Below are positions 62,438 through 64,000 of a DNA stretch of 64,000 bases, in pieces (the first letter of the stretch is position 1; each line of letters opens with the position of its first letter). A model generated the notes under the pieces. It had not been told where the DNA came from. It did not search any database and saw only the letters and a list, made by a program, of their open reading frames with translations. The stretch comes from Oscillospiraceae bacterium (GTDB lineage Bacteria; Bacillota; Clostridia; Oscillospirales; Oscillospiraceae). A program made the translations under genes and the position numbers. The stretch is taken from the NCBI GenBank assembly GCA_022795735.1, contig JAAWHG010000003.1, forward strand, positions 62,001 through 126,000, given 5' to 3'.

Positions 62438-63981
62438 GTGGATATGACAATGTTGACCGAACAAGAAATCCGCACCAGATTTATTACTCCTGCCATTTCA
62501 AAAGCTGGTTGGTCTTTTTCACAAATTCGTGAGGAGTATGCTATCACAAAGGGCCGGATTATTACCAGGGGTGGTACATACAAGCGGGACAAGGCAAAAT
62601 TTGCTGACTATGTCCTGTTTTACAGGCCACATATCCCTCTTGCCATAGTCGAGGCAAAAGGCAATAATCACAGCGTTTCAGACGGAATGCAGCAGGCTTT
62701 AGACTATGTGGAGCGCTTGTTGATCCCGTTTGTATTTACTTCTAATGGAGATAGTTTTACTTTTCACAATATGTTGTTCTGGACAAGGATGCAGAAGGAT
62801 GACGTCCTTATGAAGGACAAACAGATCGTTATGGAAATATTATCGAAGATAGAGAATATGGCCCAAATGATTTTGACCGCGAATTGGTGCTGGAGCGGCG
62901 TACCCGTATCGTTGCAAAAGTGGTATCAAACTATTTAAAGAAGCATGACTTGCGATTTGACAAGGCTATATTTTTCTGCGTTGATACAGAACACGCAGAC
63001 CGAATGTGGCAAGCTCTTATCAACGAAAATCAGGATTTAGTCAATCAGGACGAACGCTACATTATGCGTATCACCGGTGATGACCCTATTGGAAAAAAGC
63101 AGCTTAAAAACTTCCAAGACGTATCCAGTCGCTGCCCCACATTAGTGACAACCTCAAAGCTGCTGACTACGGGCGTAGATGCCCAAATGGTGAGATTTAT
63201 CGTCTTGGACTCCAATATCAACAGCATGACAGAATTTAATCAGATTATTAGCCGGGATACTCGTGTTCGGGATGGCCCCAGCAAACAAGACCAGTCGTTT
63301 ACACCAGATGTTGAAGGTAATATTCCTGATTTTGATAGTGACCCTGTCGATATACCGTCGGATAACACTGATGAAAATAATCCTACAGATTTCACAGATG
63401 AACCCCCATCCGAGCGGAGAGTGAAACACTATGTTCATGACGTTGAAGTTACTGTTTTGAAACAGCGTGTCCAGTACATTGATAAAGACGGGAAACTGAT
63501 TACAGAGTCGCTGACTGACTATACACGCCGCAATGTGCGAAATCAATATGCAACATTAGACGATTTTTTGACAGCGTGGTCCTCTGCCAACCGCAAACAG
63601 GCCATATTGGATGAATTGGCGGCGCAAGGTGTACTGATTGAAGAATTACAGGAACAAATCGGGCCAGAATTTGATCCTTTCGATTTGCTCTGCCATGTTG
63701 CCTTTGATATGCCGCCGCTGACACGCCGGGAGCGGGCAAATAATGTAAAAAAACGCAATTATTTTGCCAAATACGGTAAACAGGCCCAAGCTGTCCTGAA
63801 CGCATTGTTGGACAAATATGCGGATACTGGTGTGACCAATCTGGAAAATATGGATGTTCTGAAAATCCGGCCCATCTCTGATTTTGGAAATCCGGCATAT
63901 ATCGTCAACCGCATTTTCAAGGGAAAAAAAGTTTTTGAACAGGCGTTGCGGAAATTGGAAGAAGCCCTGTATGCCACCTAA
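62438..63981 (+). pseudogene. hsdR: Decayed type I restriction enzyme R subunit (HsdR)
   Basis: The N-terminal part (62438 to about 62780, TEQEIRTRFITPAISKAGW, RDKAKFADYVLFYRPHIPLAIVEAKGNN) is the nuclease domain with the D-x-ExK motif. After a junction at about 62770-62815 the frame changes to one reading TDRYGNIIEDREYGPNDFDRE (in parts), IFFCVDTEHADRMW and the C-terminal EcoEI_R_C domain. The whole first helicase lobe with Walker A and DEAD box is missing. Motif VI is altered (normally GRGTR, here SRDTR). It cannot translocate DNA. Confidence 0.8.
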
Positions 63982-63987
63982 AGATAC

Positions 63988-63993
63988 AGGAGG
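63988..63993 (+). promoter_or_regulatory. Ribosome binding site of the next gene (outside window)
   Basis: AGGAGG, 7 bases before the window end. By gene order of type I systems the next gene could be hsdM or another part of the restriction locus (inference). Confidence 0.6.
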
Positions 63994-64000
63994 ATTACCA

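Noticed and set aside
1-64000. CRISPR arrays, rRNA genes, complete insertion sequences, prophage
   Set aside because: No regularly spaced repeats, rRNA stretches, transposase genes with terminal repeats or phage structural genes were seen.

Overview
The window looks like a chromosomal segment of a fairly GC-rich Firmicute, probably a clostridial bacterium of the Oscillospiraceae type (inference). The reasons are a Gram-positive PolC, the Firmicutes gene order pyrH-frr-uppS-cdsA-dxr-rseP-ispG-polC, an L7Ae-like protein in front of rpsL-rpsG-fusA-tuf, RecD2, strong AGGAGG-type ribosome binding sites and FMN/Mn riboswitches. Most of the window is dense, well-conserved housekeeping DNA. Two AT-richer stretches (about 3.6-8.3 kb and 61.8-64 kb) look like accessory DNA.

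Layout: 1-1458, the C-terminal part of L-fucose isomerase. 1.7-3.3 kb, a TfoX-like protein coupled to DNA polymerase IV. 3.6-7.7 kb, an accessory locus with an ECF sigma factor, a DUF4367-type anti-sigma-like membrane protein, several small exported proteins and a lipoprotein. 7.9-10.1 kb, a solitary HicB, an MFS exporter and a PNPOx-like flavoprotein. 10.2-11.9 kb, glnS (minus). 12.1-23.4 kb, the pyrH-to-polC operon plus deoC. 23.5-27.3 kb, FMN riboswitch and ribD-ribE-ribBA-ribH. 27.4-32.3 kb, carA-carB and a small membrane protein. 32.4-33.6 kb, murI (minus) and three tRNAs (Ser-UGA, Ser-GCU, Leu-GAG). 33.8-38 kb, an iron/organic-anion type ABC transporter (minus). 38.1-42 kb, an exported stalk/cysteine-peptidase-like protein, a Na/Pi cotransporter and a CaCA-family exporter behind a probable yybP-ykoY (Mn2+) riboswitch. 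42-49.4 kb, a type IV pilus locus (minus) in which one pilin-like gene is frameshifted. 49.5-50.6 kb, a threonine-synthase-like enzyme. 50.7-55.6 kb, translation genes. 55.7-61.8 kb, recD2, comF, an mreB-type gene, an aminotransferase and a rubrerythrin. 61.8-64 kb, remains of a serine recombinase and a decayed type I restriction subunit.

The most unusual part is the ECF locus. The same bipartite motif (12 nt, 11 nt spacer, 8 nt) lies in front of the sigma gene and of a small secreted-protein gene, which suggests an autoregulated regulon. The sigma gene is preceded by an overlapping 27-codon leader whose mRNA can fold so that it hides the sigma ribosome binding site. A 75-nt copy of this leader, 96% identical, is reused about 3.3 kb downstream in front of a lipoprotein gene together with a shrunken piece of the sigma gene. 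Two neighbouring exported proteins share a tandemly duplicated domain I do not recognise.

The second point of interest is the riboswitch in front of the CaCA exporter. Its 3' closing strand is also the first arm of a terminator, and its promoter sits inside the last codons of pilT.
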